Shown: positions 27,269-36,514 of the stretch, one piece after another | Layout of the letters: each line of letters begins with the position of its first letter | How positions within the stretch are numbered: the first letter of the stretch is position 1 | NCBI RefSeq assembly: GCF_001618685.1 | Contig: NZ_CP014342.1 | Span: 1,364,001-1,428,000 of the forward strand | DNA from: Geobacillus subterraneus | Lineage (GTDB): Bacteria > Bacillota > Bacilli > Bacillales > Anoxybacillaceae | Length of the DNA stretch: 64,000 nucleotides | Reading direction: 5' to 3' | The notes under the pieces: model-generated | What the model was told of the DNA's origin: nothing | Database searches by the model: none | What the model saw: only the letters and a program-made list of their open reading frames with translations | Made by a program: the position numbers and the translations under genes

Positions 27269-28428
27269 TGCAGGCGGTTCATTTTGGCGCTGGCAACATC
27301 GGCCGCGGCTTTATCGGCAGCTTGCTGGCAGCGTCGGGATATAAGGTCGTTTTTGTCGATGTCAACGAACAAATCGTCCGCCTGCTCAAGGAGCGGGGGG
27401 AGTATCGCGTCATTGTCGCCGGCGAGCAGCGAGAAGAACAATGGGTGCGCGGCGTCTCGGCGTTGAACAGCCAAACAGAGCGGGAGCAAGTCATCGCGGC
27501 GATCGCCGCCGCTGATTTGGTCACGACCGCCGTCGGCCCGCACATTTTGCCGGCCATCGCCCCCCTTGTTGCCGATGGGCTCAAGCAGCGGCTGGGCGTT
27601 CAGCAAACTCCGCTTCATGTCATCGCGTGCGAAAACATGATTGGCGGCACGGAGACGTTGAAGCAGCACGTGTTTGCCCATCTTTCCGAAGCCGAACAAC
27701 AGCTGGCGGGCGAGTCGGTCGGCTTTCTCAACTGCGCGGTTGACCGCATCGTGCCAAACCAAACGAACGATGATCCGCTGGCGGTGACGGTCGAGCCGTT
27801 TTTCGAATGGGCGATTGAAACGCGCAACGTCATCGGCGTGGTTCCACCCATTCAAGGGGCCCACTTCGTCGCCGACTTAGGCCCGTATATTGAACGAAAG
27901 CTGTTCACCGTCAACACCGGCCATGCCCTTGCCGCCTACTTAGGCTACCTAAAGGGATGCGAAACCGTGCAAGAGGCGATGAAAGACAGCGCCATTCGGG
28001 CGGGCGTCGAACAGGCGCTCAGCGAATCCGGAGCGGTGTTGGTGAAAAAGCACGGTTGGGAGGCAGATGCGCACCGCACGTATATCGAGACGACGATCGG
28101 ACGATTCATGAATCCGGCGCTGTCCGACGACATCATCCGCGTCGCCCGCTCGCCGATCCGCAAACTTGGACCGAACGACCGCCTCGTCGCGCCAGCCGTG
28201 CAATATTGCGCCTTATTCGGCAACGCCCCGCAAGGCTTGGCTAAAGGAATCGCCGCCCTCCTGCGGTTCGATGATGCCCGCGATGCGGAAGCCGCTGCCC
28301 TTCAACAAACAATCGCCCAGCACGGGATCGAAGGCGCGCTTCGGCAATATGCAGGCCTTGAGAGTGGGCACCCGCTTGTGGCGGCGGTGAAGGACGAGTA
28401 CGGAAGAATGAAGAAAAACAAAAACTGA
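27268..28428 (+). CDS. mtlD: mannitol-1-phosphate 5-dehydrogenase
   Basis: 386 residues of the long-chain polyol dehydrogenases. The N-terminal Rossmann motif is [13 protein letters not shown], followed by VFVDVN. The catalytic region contains [24 protein letters not shown], with the lysine and histidine typical of MtlD. It converts mannitol-1-phosphate to fructose-6-phosphate using NAD. It is the last gene of the mannitol cluster, and the first CRISPR leader begins 14 bases after its stop. Confidence 0.95.
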   Translation: MQAVHFGAGNIGRGFIGSLLAASGYKVVFVDVNEQIVRLLKERGEYRVIVAGEQREEQWVRGVSALNSQTEREQVIAAIAAADLVTTAVGPHILPAIAPLVADGLKQRLGVQQTPLHVIACENMIGGTETLKQHVFAHLSEAEQQLAGESVGFLNCAVDRIVPNQTNDDPLAVTVEPFFEWAIETRNVIGVVPPIQGAHFVADLGPYIERKLFTVNTGHALAAYLGYLKGCETVQEAMKDSAIRAGVEQALSESGAVLVKKHGWEADAHRTYIETTIGRFMNPALSDDIIRVARSPIRKLGPNDRLVAPAVQYCALFGNAPQGLAKGIAALLRFDDARDAEAAALQQTIAQHGIEGALRQYAGLESGHPLVAAVKDEYGRMKKNKN

Positions 28429-28441
28429 CCGTCTTGCAAAT

Positions 28442-28610
28442 GTCGTCGACCTCCAATCGTGCAAAAATCCCGGGGGATCGACGACAATATTTTTTTGCGT
28501 CAAAATCCTACAACCAACACGGCTCAGCAGTATTGACAGAATTTTTGAAACGTGATATTCTGAAAACAGCTCAGAGAGAAAAAGCTTGATTTGATGCGTA
28601 TGGTTTGGGG
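28442..28610 (+). promoter_or_regulatory. leader of CRISPR array 1, with promoter and upstream inverted repeat
   Basis: GTCGTCGA (28442-28449) and TCGACGAC (28478-28485) form an inverted repeat followed by a T-run. Downstream, -35 TTGACA (28533-28538), a 17-base spacer and -10 TATTCT (28556-28561) form a promoter about 45 bases before the first repeat. The leader of array 2 has the same elements in the same order. Confidence 0.75.
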
Positions 28611-29439
28611 GTTTTTATCGTACCTATGAGGGATTGAAACCAATGACGAGCCGCCAACCACCCATCATTAGTCGCGGTTTTTATCGTACCTATGAGGGAT
28701 TGAAACTAGAATTCCTCCAAGCAAATGTAATCGTGCGCTTTGTTTTTATCGTACCTATGAGGGATTGAAACATGGATGAGGAAAGTTTGCAGCTGTCCCT
28801 TTTTGAAGAGTTTTTATCGTACCTATGAGGGATTGAAACACGGACATATTGACAGGGGTTCAAACGATTGCGGAGTTTTTATCGTACCTATGAGGGATTG
28901 AAACTTTTACCAAGATACAACACATGAAAAAGGCATCCATTTGTTTTTATCGTACCTATGAGGGATTGAAACATCTCATATCTTCTTAAAGCTTTGCGAA
29001 ACTCTTGAAGTTTTTATCGTACCTATGAGGGATTGAAACTAGTTATGTTGAATCCCGATCATAGTGTCGATGAAGTTTTTATCGTACCTATGAGGGATTG
29101 AAACTAGCGAAGAAAACACCGAAGCACAAAAAGCCGGACACGGTTTTTATCGTACCTATGAGGGATTGAAACTTCGCGCCTGGCGACATCGTTTTGATTT
29201 ACGACCCGTACGGTTTTTATCGTACCTATGAGGGATTGAAACATTCCCCCTTAATGAAATTGGCTTGCCAAAAACACCGTTTTTATCGTACCTATGAGGG
29301 ATTGAAACCAAGAAACCAAAGCACTCGCCCCGAAACGAACGGGCGTTTTTATCGTACCTATGAGGGATTGAAACTACTCACTCGTACCGTTCCAATCGGA
29401 CTGTTTCGGGCTTTTATCGTCCCCATCAGTGATTGAAAC
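28611..29439 (+). CRISPR. CRISPR array 1: 13 repeats, 12 spacers
   Basis: A 30-base repeat beginning GTTTTTATCGTACC and ending GAGGGATTGAAAC recurs at 28611, 28677, 28742, 28810, 28875, 28943, 29010, 29075, 29143, 29213, 29279 and 29345. A degenerate thirteenth copy at 29410-29439 has several changes. Spacers are 35-40 bases and all different. The ATTGAAAC end gives the usual 8-base crRNA handle of type I/III systems. The degenerate end repeat and the leader both set transcription left to right. No cas genes lie in the window. Confidence 0.97.
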
Positions 29440-29539
29440 ACTGTGTAGTACGGCACAACTTTTTCTGTCCCCCATGCAGGATTTTCACCCCCTGTTTGCG
29501 AATGGATAGAATCGAACACGTTCAAAGAGGGGTGATCGA

Positions 29540-30460
29540 ATGGCCATTGACCATGACCGATTGTTCAAAGAGCTGATTCAAACGTTCTTCGAAGAGTTTC
29601 TTCTCCTCTTTTTCCCCGACATCCACGAGCATATCGATTTCCGCCATTTGTCCTTTTTGTCCGAAGAACTGTTTACCGATGTCACGGCAGGCGAAAAATA
29701 CCGCGTCGATCTATTGGTCGAGACGAAGCTGAAAGGGGAAGACGGGCTGATCATTGTTCATGTGGAGAATCAAAGCTACGTGCAACCATCGTTTCCAGAG
29801 CGCATGTTTATCTATTTCAGCCGTTTGTTTGAAAAATACCGCACCCGCATCGTTCCGATCGCTGTCTTCAGCTATGAGGCCCTTCGCGAGGAACCGTCCG
29901 TGTTCTCAATCGAGTTTCCCTTTGGCGACGTGCTGCAGTTTCGCTTTTTCCCCGTGGAGCTGCGCAAGAAACATTGGAGAGACTATATCCGGCATGACAA
30001 TCCGATTGCGGCTGCCCTTCTTAGCAAAATGGGGTATACTGAAAGTGAGAAAATCGAGTTAAAAAAAGAGTTTTTGCGCATGTTGGTGCGATTGGAGCTG
30101 GATGAGGCGAGGCAGCGGCTCTTGTTGGGCTTTTTTGAAACATATGTGAAGCTGTCGGAGGAGGAAGAGCAACAACTACAAAGAGAGGTGAGGGCGATGG
30201 AAACGAAAGAAAAAGAGAAAATGTTGGAGCTGATCATTTCCTATGAGCAAAAGGGAAGGAAACAGGGGTTGGAAGAAGGGATCAAACAAGGTATGAAACA
30301 GGGAATGGAACAAGGAATGAAACAGGGGATGAAACAAGGAATGAAACAAGGAATGAAACAGCTGATCCGCAACATGGCGCGCAAAGGAATGAAGGCGGAA
30401 GACATTGCTAGGTTGGTGGATCTTCCAGAGGAAGATGTTTGGGAATTGCTTGAAGAGTAG
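29540..30460 (+). CDS. Rpn-family recombination-promoting nuclease/putative transposase
   Basis: 306 residues. The N-terminal PD-(D/E)XK nuclease domain of the Rpn/transposase-31 family has the start DHDRLFKELIQTFFEEFLLLFFPDI, the acidic motif YRVDLLVETK and VHVENQSY. The C-terminal part is helical and contains seven copies of G-M-K-Q, encoded by a 12-base tandem repeat at 30278-30361. An internal ATG at 30197 (METKEKEK) is preceded by GAGGTGA with five-base spacing and could yield an 87-residue C-terminal product. It lies 100 bases after CRISPR array 1. A paralogue follows array 2. Confidence 0.88.
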   Translation: MAIDHDRLFKELIQTFFEEFLLLFFPDIHEHIDFRHLSFLSEELFTDVTAGEKYRVDLLVETKLKGEDGLIIVHVENQSYVQPSFPERMFIYFSRLFEKYRTRIVPIAVFSYEALREEPSVFSIEFPFGDVLQFRFFPVELRKKHWRDYIRHDNPIAAALLSKMGYTESEKIELKKEFLRMLVRLELDEARQRLLLGFFETYVKLSEEEEQQLQREVRAMETKEKEKMLELIISYEQKGRKQGLEEGIKQGMKQGMEQGMKQGMKQGMKQGMKQLIRNMARKGMKAEDIARLVDLPEEDVWELLEE

Positions 30461-30634
30461 GGGAATCCAATACAAAAGGCGGCCATCTAACGAGGACAGT
30501 TGGCGGTGGCAAAAGAGGTAGAGGAAATCACTGATTCGTAAGTGATCGATTGTAGAAAACGGATGATCGTCCGGTCACATGAAAGAGGAGGAACAAAAAT
30601 CAGAAAGTATGTACCGTGCCAACGTTTTATGCAC

Positions 30635-30667
30635 CGTCGGCCTTGAAAGGCAGGCGGCCTTTTTTTG
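30635..30667 (+). terminator. hairpin plus T-run downstream of rpn
   Basis: GGCC and neighbouring bases (30639-30642) pair with GGCC at 30656-30659 around an inner CCTTGAAAGG hairpin, followed by seven T. Confidence 0.55.
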
Positions 30668-30804
30668 TTATGGGGCTCCGGCGTTCCGCTAGGCGTCTTG
30701 GCCATATGAGATCATGTCGGCTATATGTCCATGAACAAAATGCACAAAATTCATTTTATTTTCAAAAACTTCACGTTCATCCCGCGGCATGGTAAGGTTG
30801 TGAT

Positions 30805-30818
30805 TGAAAACGTTATCA
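30805..30818 (+). promoter_or_regulatory. cre site upstream of tctC
   Basis: TGAAAACGTTATCA matches the CcpA consensus TGWAANCGNTNWCA at every position. It ends 23 bases before the tctC start codon, so binding would block transcription of the tricarboxylate transporter when preferred sugars are present. Confidence 0.8.
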
Positions 30819-30841
30819 AAAAACAAGGGGGCAAGGGAGAA

Positions 30842-31882
30842 ATGAAGAAAACGAAATGGTGGGGATTGCTCGCTGCAGGGATGATGACACTGGCTTTGGC
30901 GGCCTGTGGGGGCAATGAATCGGCGGGGTCGAAACCGTCCGGTTCCAACTCCGGTTCGTCTGCTTCCAACTATCCGACGAAGCCGATTACGATTGTTGCT
31001 CCGTCTGGGGCGGGCGGCGGTTGGGATTTAACGGCCCGCGCGGTCACGAAAGTGTTGGATGAGACAGGGCTTGTCAAACAGACCATGACGGTCGAAAACA
31101 AACCGGGCGGCGGCGGGGCAGTCTTTATGGCCGAATACGCTACCCAGGATGTGAAAAACGATTATAAGCTGTTTGTCAATTCACCGCCGATTATCATCAA
31201 TAACTTGAAAAAAGAAGGGAACAGCCCGTTCGGCTACAAAGACACAACCCCGCTCGCCCAGTTGACAAAAGACTTTGGCGCGATTGTGGTTAAAGCCGAT
31301 TCAAAGTTTCAAACGTTGACCGACTTGCTGAACGCCATTAAACAAAATCCGAAATCCGTCACCATTGCCGGAGGGTCGGCACCAGGGTCGATGGACCACT
31401 TAGTGGCGATTTTGCCGATCTATAAGTCGGGCATCGATCCAAAATCAGTCAAGTATGTTTCGTACGATGGCGGCGGAGAAGCGATGGCGGCGCTGCTTGG
31501 CGGCAATGCGGATGTGATTGCGACGGATGCGTCTTCGGTTGGGGAATATTTGAAGGCCGGCAAAGTGCGGGTGTTGGCGGTTTCCGCTCCAGAACGCCTC
31601 GGCGGAGTGCTGAAAGACGTGCCGACGATGAAAGAGCTTGGCGTTGATGCCGAGTTTACGATTTGGCGCGGCGTGTTCGGGCCGAAGGAAATGTCTTCGG
31701 AAGCAAAAGCGTTTTGGGAAGAGACATTGAAAAAACTGTCTGAGCATGAAAAATGGAAAGAAGAGCTGCAAAAACAAGGTTGGGAAGCAGAGTACCGCAA
31801 TTCGGAAGAGTTTACGAAATTTTTGCAAGAGCAAGAGCAGCAAGTCGGCGACCTGCTGAAGTCGCTTGGGATGCATAAATAA
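30842..31882 (+). CDS. tctC: tripartite tricarboxylate transporter substrate-binding lipoprotein
   Basis: 346 residues. A lipoprotein signal (MKKTKWWGLLAAG, lipobox ALAAC) and a Ser/Gly-rich linker precede the TctC/Bug domain, which starts YPTKPITIVAPSGAGGGWDLTAR. The motif KPGGGGAVFMAEYA follows. The ATG at 30842 is preceded by AAGGGAGAA; upstream in-frame codons are untranslated. It captures citrate or a related tri/dicarboxylate for TctA/TctB. The operon is followed by a CitA/DcuS-type two-component system that probably senses the same substrate. Confidence 0.92.
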   Translation: MKKTKWWGLLAAGMMTLALAACGGNESAGSKPSGSNSGSSASNYPTKPITIVAPSGAGGGWDLTARAVTKVLDETGLVKQTMTVENKPGGGGAVFMAEYATQDVKNDYKLFVNSPPIIINNLKKEGNSPFGYKDTTPLAQLTKDFGAIVVKADSKFQTLTDLLNAIKQNPKSVTIAGGSAPGSMDHLVAILPIYKSGIDPKSVKYVSYDGGGEAMAALLGGNADVIATDASSVGEYLKAGKVRVLAVSAPERLGGVLKDVPTMKELGVDAEFTIWRGVFGPKEMSSEAKAFWEETLKKLSEHEKWKEELQKQGWEAEYRNSEEFTKFLQEQEQQVGDLLKSLGMHK

Positions 31883-31934
31883 CTCGAGGGGGAAGAGCAT
31901 TCTTCCCCTTTTTCCAAAAGCGGGAGGGAAAGCG

Positions 31935-32390
31935 ATGAACAAAACGGCTGACCGGATCGCGGCGGTGGCGTTTTTGGCTGTGGGCGCTTTGTTTATGGTG
32001 GAAAGTTTGCGCATATCGAAAAGCGCCTACGGCAGCGCTGTCGGGCCGAATGTGTTTCCGTTTTTGCTTGGACTTGTGTTGGTTTTATTAAGCATAAAAC
32101 TGCTGTTTGAGACAAGAAATTATTCAGGCGCAACAGGGGAGAAACTGCCGCGGCAATATAAAAAGTTTCTTGTCATTTTCATCGCCGCCATTTTCTATGC
32201 GGCGTTGCTTGAAACGGTTGGATATGTGATCACGACATTTCTCTTTCTTGTCATCGGCTTTCAAACGATGGAAAAAGGGGCGCTGTGGAAATCGATCGCC
32301 ATTGCGGCTGGTTTTTCGTTAGGCGTATATGGCCTTTATGTGAAACTGTTGCAAGGAACATTGCCGAGCTGGCCGATTTGGTTCCAATGA
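31935..32390 (+). CDS. tctB: tripartite tricarboxylate transporter small membrane subunit
   Basis: 151 residues with four hydrophobic segments, the standard TctB pattern. It starts with DRIAAVAFLAVGALFMVES and contains the typical GPNVFPFLLGLVLV. AGGGAAAG precedes the ATG at 31935. It is the small subunit that works with TctA. The gene order C-B-A is normal for these operons. Confidence 0.88.
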   Translation: MNKTADRIAAVAFLAVGALFMVESLRISKSAYGSAVGPNVFPFLLGLVLVLLSIKLLFETRNYSGATGEKLPRQYKKFLVIFIAAIFYAALLETVGYVITTFLFLVIGFQTMEKGALWKSIAIAAGFSLGVYGLYVKLLQGTLPSWPIWFQ

Positions 32391-32403
32391 AAGGAGGGGC
32401 ATC

Positions 32404-33930
32404 ATGGACACACTATCGTTTTTGTTTGACGGATTTCAGACGGCGCTTCAGCCGCATAACTTGCTGTTTGCGTTTATCGGGGTGTTGATCGGCACGGCGG
32501 TCGGCGTGCTTCCTGGGATCGGGCCGATGAGCGGGGTGGCGTTGCTCATTCCGGTGACGGCGTCGATGACATCGGGTTTGAGTCCCGAGCAGGCGGCCGC
32601 CAGTTCGATCATTTTGTTGGCCGGCGTCTATTACGGGGCGATGTACGGCGGGTCGACGACGTCAATTTTGTTAAACACGCCCGGGGAATCATCGTCTGTT
32701 GTCACGACGCTGGACGGCTACCAAATGGCGCGGCAAGGCCGGGCTGGAGCGGCGCTGGCGATTGCGGCGATCGGTTCGTTTGTGGCGGGGATTGTGTCGC
32801 TCATCGGTCTTGTATTATTAGCGGAGCCGCTGTCCAATGTCGCCTTGAAGTTCGGTCCGGCGGAGTATTTTTCGCTTATGCTGCTGGGGCTTGCTGCGGT
32901 GAGCGGCCTTGCCGGCAAATCGATGACGAAAGCGTGGATCATGACGGTGTTCGGCTTGTTGCTTTCCACGATCGGGCTCGACAACGTCTCTGGCGTCGCA
33001 CGCTTCACGTACAACATTTCCTATTTGTATGGGGGGCTGGAGTTTTTAACCGTAGCGGTCGGGTTGTTTGCGTTGGGAGAAGTGTTTAGAGCGATTCTCC
33101 ATCGGGAAACGAACGAAGGGGAAATTGCTAAAATCGGGTGCATCTTGCCAACCAAATCGGACTTGAAGGAAAGTGCCGGCCCGATTGCCCGCGGGTCGCT
33201 GCTCGGATTTTTCATCGGCGTGCTGCCGGGAGCCGGAGCGACGTTGGCCTCATTTTTCTCTTATATTCTTGAAAAGAAAATCAGCAAACATCCGGAAAAA
33301 TTCGGCCAAGGGACGATCGCCGGCGTCGCGGCGCCCGAGTCGGCGAACAACGGTGCGTCTGGAGGCGCGATGATTCCGCTGTTGACGCTCGGGATTCCGG
33401 GGTCCGGGACGACGGCGATTTTGATGGGAGCGCTCATTATGTACAACGTCCAGCCAGGTCCGCTGTTGTTTGATGAACATCCGGCTGTTGCCTGGGGATT
33501 GATTGCGAGCATGTTTATCGGAAATGTGATGTTGTTAATTCTCAACATGCCGCTTGTGAAACTATTTGCGAAAATCATCCAAACACCGACGAAGTATTTG
33601 TTGCCGCTCATTATCGCCATCTCTGTATTCGGCGTGTATGCGGTGCAAGTGACGACGTTTGATGTGTTTCTGTTGTTGGCATTTGGCTTGCTCGGCTATT
33701 GGCTCGCGGAACACGATTACCCGCTCGCGCCTCTTGTATTGGGGCTTGTGCTGGGGCCAATGATTGAAAACAACATGCGCCGGGCGTTGACGGCATCCAA
33801 CGGGGACTATCTCGTGTTCGTTGAAAAGCCGATTTCGCTCGTCTTGTTGGTCATCGCCTTATTGTGGATTGCCGTGCCGTTTTTCATGAAATTACGAGGA
33901 AAAACCGTCATTGTCAATGAAGATATGTAA
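32404..33930 (+). CDS. tctA: tripartite tricarboxylate transporter large membrane subunit
   Basis: 508 residues, about eleven to twelve membrane segments. Conserved TctA motifs are GTAVGVLPGIGPMSGVALLIP near the start, GAMYGGSTTSILLNTPGE and, later, ANNGASGGAMIPLLTLGIPGSGTTAI. It forms the sodium-coupled translocation pathway. AAAGGAGGGGC precedes the ATG. It ends shortly before the sensor kinase. Confidence 0.95.
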   Translation: MDTLSFLFDGFQTALQPHNLLFAFIGVLIGTAVGVLPGIGPMSGVALLIPVTASMTSGLSPEQAAASSIILLAGVYYGAMYGGSTTSILLNTPGESSSVVTTLDGYQMARQGRAGAALAIAAIGSFVAGIVSLIGLVLLAEPLSNVALKFGPAEYFSLMLLGLAAVSGLAGKSMTKAWIMTVFGLLLSTIGLDNVSGVARFTYNISYLYGGLEFLTVAVGLFALGEVFRAILHRETNEGEIAKIGCILPTKSDLKESAGPIARGSLLGFFIGVLPGAGATLASFFSYILEKKISKHPEKFGQGTIAGVAAPESANNGASGGAMIPLLTLGIPGSGTTAILMGALIMYNVQPGPLLFDEHPAVAWGLIASMFIGNVMLLILNMPLVKLFAKIIQTPTKYLLPLIIAISVFGVYAVQVTTFDVFLLLAFGLLGYWLAEHDYPLAPLVLGLVLGPMIENNMRRALTASNGDYLVFVEKPISLVLLVIALLWIAVPFFMKLRGKTVIVNEDM

Positions 33931-34005
33931 TAATAGAAAGAAAGGCTTTCTTCCTTTAGTGGAGGATGGTCTTTCTTTTCATTTTTCCGTTTGGAGGACA
34001 GCACG

Positions 34006-35615
34006 ATGAAACTGCAAACACGGTTGATGATGATCATTTGTTCGCTGCTTTTGTTTGTCATCGTGTTTCTTACGTTTTTATTCCAACATATGTTCGCGGA
34101 GACTATCAAACAACAAATCGGCATGCGGGCGCTGAACGTGGCGGAAACCGTCGCGTCCACCCCGCTTGTGCGCGAGGCGTTCCGCGACCCCGATCCGTCC
34201 GTGCGCTTGCAGCCGTTTGCCGAATATATTCGCCGAAAGACAGGGGCGGAATACGTCGTCATCGGCAACCGCCAAGGAATCCGCTATGCTCACCCGCTGC
34301 CGGACCGGATCGGCAAACCGATGGTCGGGGGCGACAACGGTGAGGTGCTCAAAGGCAAGGCCATTATTTCGGAGGCGGTCGGTTCACTCGGTCCGGCAAT
34401 CCGCGGAAAAGCGCCGGTTTTGGATGAAAACGGACAGGTGATCGGCATTGTTTCGGTCGGTTTTTGCTGGAAGATATTCAGCGCACGGTGTGGTCGTATC
34501 GTATAAAGATTTTTCTTTTCTCCGTTCTTGCTCTCTTTCTTGGAGCGGTGGGCGCCATGGCGATCGCCAGGGCGGTGAAAAAATCGATTCATGGCCTTGA
34601 ACCGGAAGAAATCGGTTTGCTCTACCAAGAAAAGCAGGCGATTTTAGAGGCAATTCGCGAAGGAATGGTGGCCATCAATCAAGAGGGAACGATTACAATG
34701 GTCAACCAAACGGCGCTGAAGCTGCTTGGGTATGAGAACGAACGCGATGTGTTGGGAATGCCGATCTTGCAGCTTATTCCCCACTCGAGGCTGCCTGAAG
34801 TCATTCGGACGGGGCAGGCAGAATTTGACGATGAAATGGTGTTAGGGGAAGAAACCGTCATTGCCAACCGCATTCCGATCAAAGACAAGCAAGGGCGTGT
34901 GATCGGAGCGGTATCGACGTTTCGAAACAAATCGGAATTGTATCGCTTGACCAAAGAGTTATCGCAGCTTCGCAGTTATGCCGATGCCTTGCGCGCGCAA
35001 ACGCACGAATTTTCCAACAAGCTGTATTTGATCTCTGGCCTGATTCAACTGGAATCGTATGAGGAAGCGCTTGAACTGATCGCAAAAGAGACCGACTTGC
35101 AACAAAACATCGTCCGGTTTGTCATGAAAGAAATTCCGGATCCGATCATCGGCGGTCTGCTGATCGGCAAGTTCAATCGCGCCAACGAGCTGAAAATTGT
35201 GTTTGAGATCGATCGGGAAAGCAGTTTCCGTGATGTGCCGCCATGGATGGACCGGGACCATCTAGTAACCATTATTGGAAATGTAGTAGATAACGCCATG
35301 GAAGCCGTTCTCCATAACGGAAAGGAAGAGAAACGGGTGGCCGTTTTTTTGACTGACCTTGGCAATGATTTGATTATTGAGGTTGAGGATAACGGATTAG
35401 GCATTGACCCAGCTGTAGCGGAACGGATCTACGAGCGCGGCTTTTCAACGAAGGCTGCCGGAGGGCGGGGGTATGGGCTTGATCTAGTGAACCGGGCGTT
35501 GACAATGCTCGGGGGGCAAATGACGTATCGATCTGAGCAAGGAGCAGGCACGGTATTTACCATCATGATCCCAAAGCGGCCAGCCCATGTCGGGCGGCAG
35601 GACCGCCAAGGCTAG
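34006..35615 (+). pseudogene. CitA/DcuS-type sensor histidine kinase, frameshifted
   Basis: Two frames together encode one kinase of about 535 residues. The first, from the ATG at 34006 (GGAGG upstream), gives a membrane anchor and an extracytoplasmic PAS-like sensor with YVVIGNRQGIRYAHP, up to IGIVSVGF. The second, from 34464, gives LEDIQRTVWSYRIK, a second membrane segment, a cytoplasmic PAS, the H-box THEFSNKLYLISG, the N-box NVVDNAMEAV and DNGLGIDP. They would join as GFLLEDIQ if the T5 run at 34461-34465 were T6. This may be a real mutation, phase variation or a sequencing error. Confidence 0.85.
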
Positions 35616-35628
35616 AAGGAGGGAACCG

Positions 35629-36321
35629 ATGTTGCCGATTCGTGTACTGATTATTGAAGACGACCGCCGCATTGCGGAAATCAATCGGCGCTTTGTCGAG
35701 AAAGTGAACGGTTATGAAGTGGTCGGCATCGCCACGAACGCTGAAGAGGCAAGGGAATTGACGGAGGTGTTGCGGCCAGACATGTTGTTGCTTGACGTCT
35801 ATTTTCCCGATATGAACGGCCTTTCGTTTTTGAAATGGGTGCGAGAGCGTTTTTCCGATATCGATATTATTATGATCACCGCAGCACGAGAAGTGGAGGC
35901 GCTGAAGCAAGCGCTGCATGGCGGAGTGTTTGATTACATTATCAAGCCGATTATGTTTGACCGATTCGCCGACACATTGCATCGATATAAAGAGTACTAT
36001 GACAAAATGCAGCGGTGGGTGAAAGAGAAAGAGTGGATTGGCCAAGAAGAGGTTGATGCCTTAATGGGAAGAGAAGTGTCCGTTAAGGAACAGCCTATGT
36101 TGCCTAAAGGCATTCAGCCGTTGACCTTAGAAAAAGTGTTGGGGGTTGTGAGACAGTGCGCAGAAGGCATCACCGCTGAAGAAGTGGGGCGGCAAATCGG
36201 AACCAGCCGGACGACGGCCCGCCGTTACTTGGAGTATCTCGTCTCCGTCGGCCAGGTGACGGCCGATATTGCCTATGGATCCGTTGGGCGGCCGGAACGA
36301 GTTTACAAGAAGAAAATGTAG
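35629..36321 (+). CDS. CitB/DctR-type response regulator
   Basis: 230 residues. The receiver domain has the acidic pair EDD at 10-12, phospho-acceptor Asp56 in LLLDVYFPDMNG and the conserved lysine in YIIKP. The C-terminal DNA-binding part (EEVGRQIGTSRTTARRYLEYL) is the winged-helix type used by CitB/DcuR/MalR regulators. GGAGGGAA precedes the ATG at 35629. Its partner is the upstream kinase. The likely targets are tctCBA and perhaps the downstream permease. Confidence 0.92.
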   Translation: MLPIRVLIIEDDRRIAEINRRFVEKVNGYEVVGIATNAEEARELTEVLRPDMLLLDVYFPDMNGLSFLKWVRERFSDIDIIMITAAREVEALKQALHGGVFDYIIKPIMFDRFADTLHRYKEYYDKMQRWVKEKEWIGQEEVDALMGREVSVKEQPMLPKGIQPLTLEKVLGVVRQCAEGITAEEVGRQIGTSRTTARRYLEYLVSVGQVTADIAYGSVGRPERVYKKKM

Positions 36322-36327
36322 GTATAG

Positions 36328-36457
36328 AAGGCTGGTGATTTCGTGAAAAATCACAGAAAATGGACTTTTTTCAAATAGAGAAGTCTTGCAAAATCAACGC
36401 TTCTCTTTCGGCCGAAAACAATGGATTCAGCGAAATCAGTTGTTTTTCACCAGCCTT
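36328..36457. mobile_element. MITE-like element, 130 bp
   Basis: Terminal inverted repeats AAGGCTGGTGA (36328-36338) and TCACCAGCCTT (36447-36457) are perfect over 11 bases. Both ends are flanked by ATAG (36324-36327 and 36458-36461), a target-site duplication of at least four bases. The interior encodes nothing. It is a non-autonomous element needing a transposase from elsewhere. It sits between the response regulator and the AEC permease and may influence the latter's promoter. Confidence 0.7.
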
Positions 36458-36514
36458 ATAGATTTTCAAAAATGAAACATCCATTATATGGAGAAAGAAA
36501 GAGAGGAGAGCGTC

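Larger units (their letters stand above)
30461..30841. other. intergenic region between rpn and tctC
   Basis: About 380 bases. It holds a hairpin/T-run at 30635-30667 and a perfect cre site at 30805-30818. The stretch 30500-30543 reads LAVAKEVEEITDS followed by a stop and may be the end of a lost gene. Nothing else is recognised. Confidence 0.45.

Noticed and set aside
26764-27864. 366-codon - strand frame
   Set aside because: Antisense shadow of mtlF and mtlD, which have clear family motifs, ribosome sites and the right order.
29194-29436. Reading frame across array 1 encoding repeated FYRTYEGLK
   Set aside because: It is translation of CRISPR repeats and spacers, not a gene.
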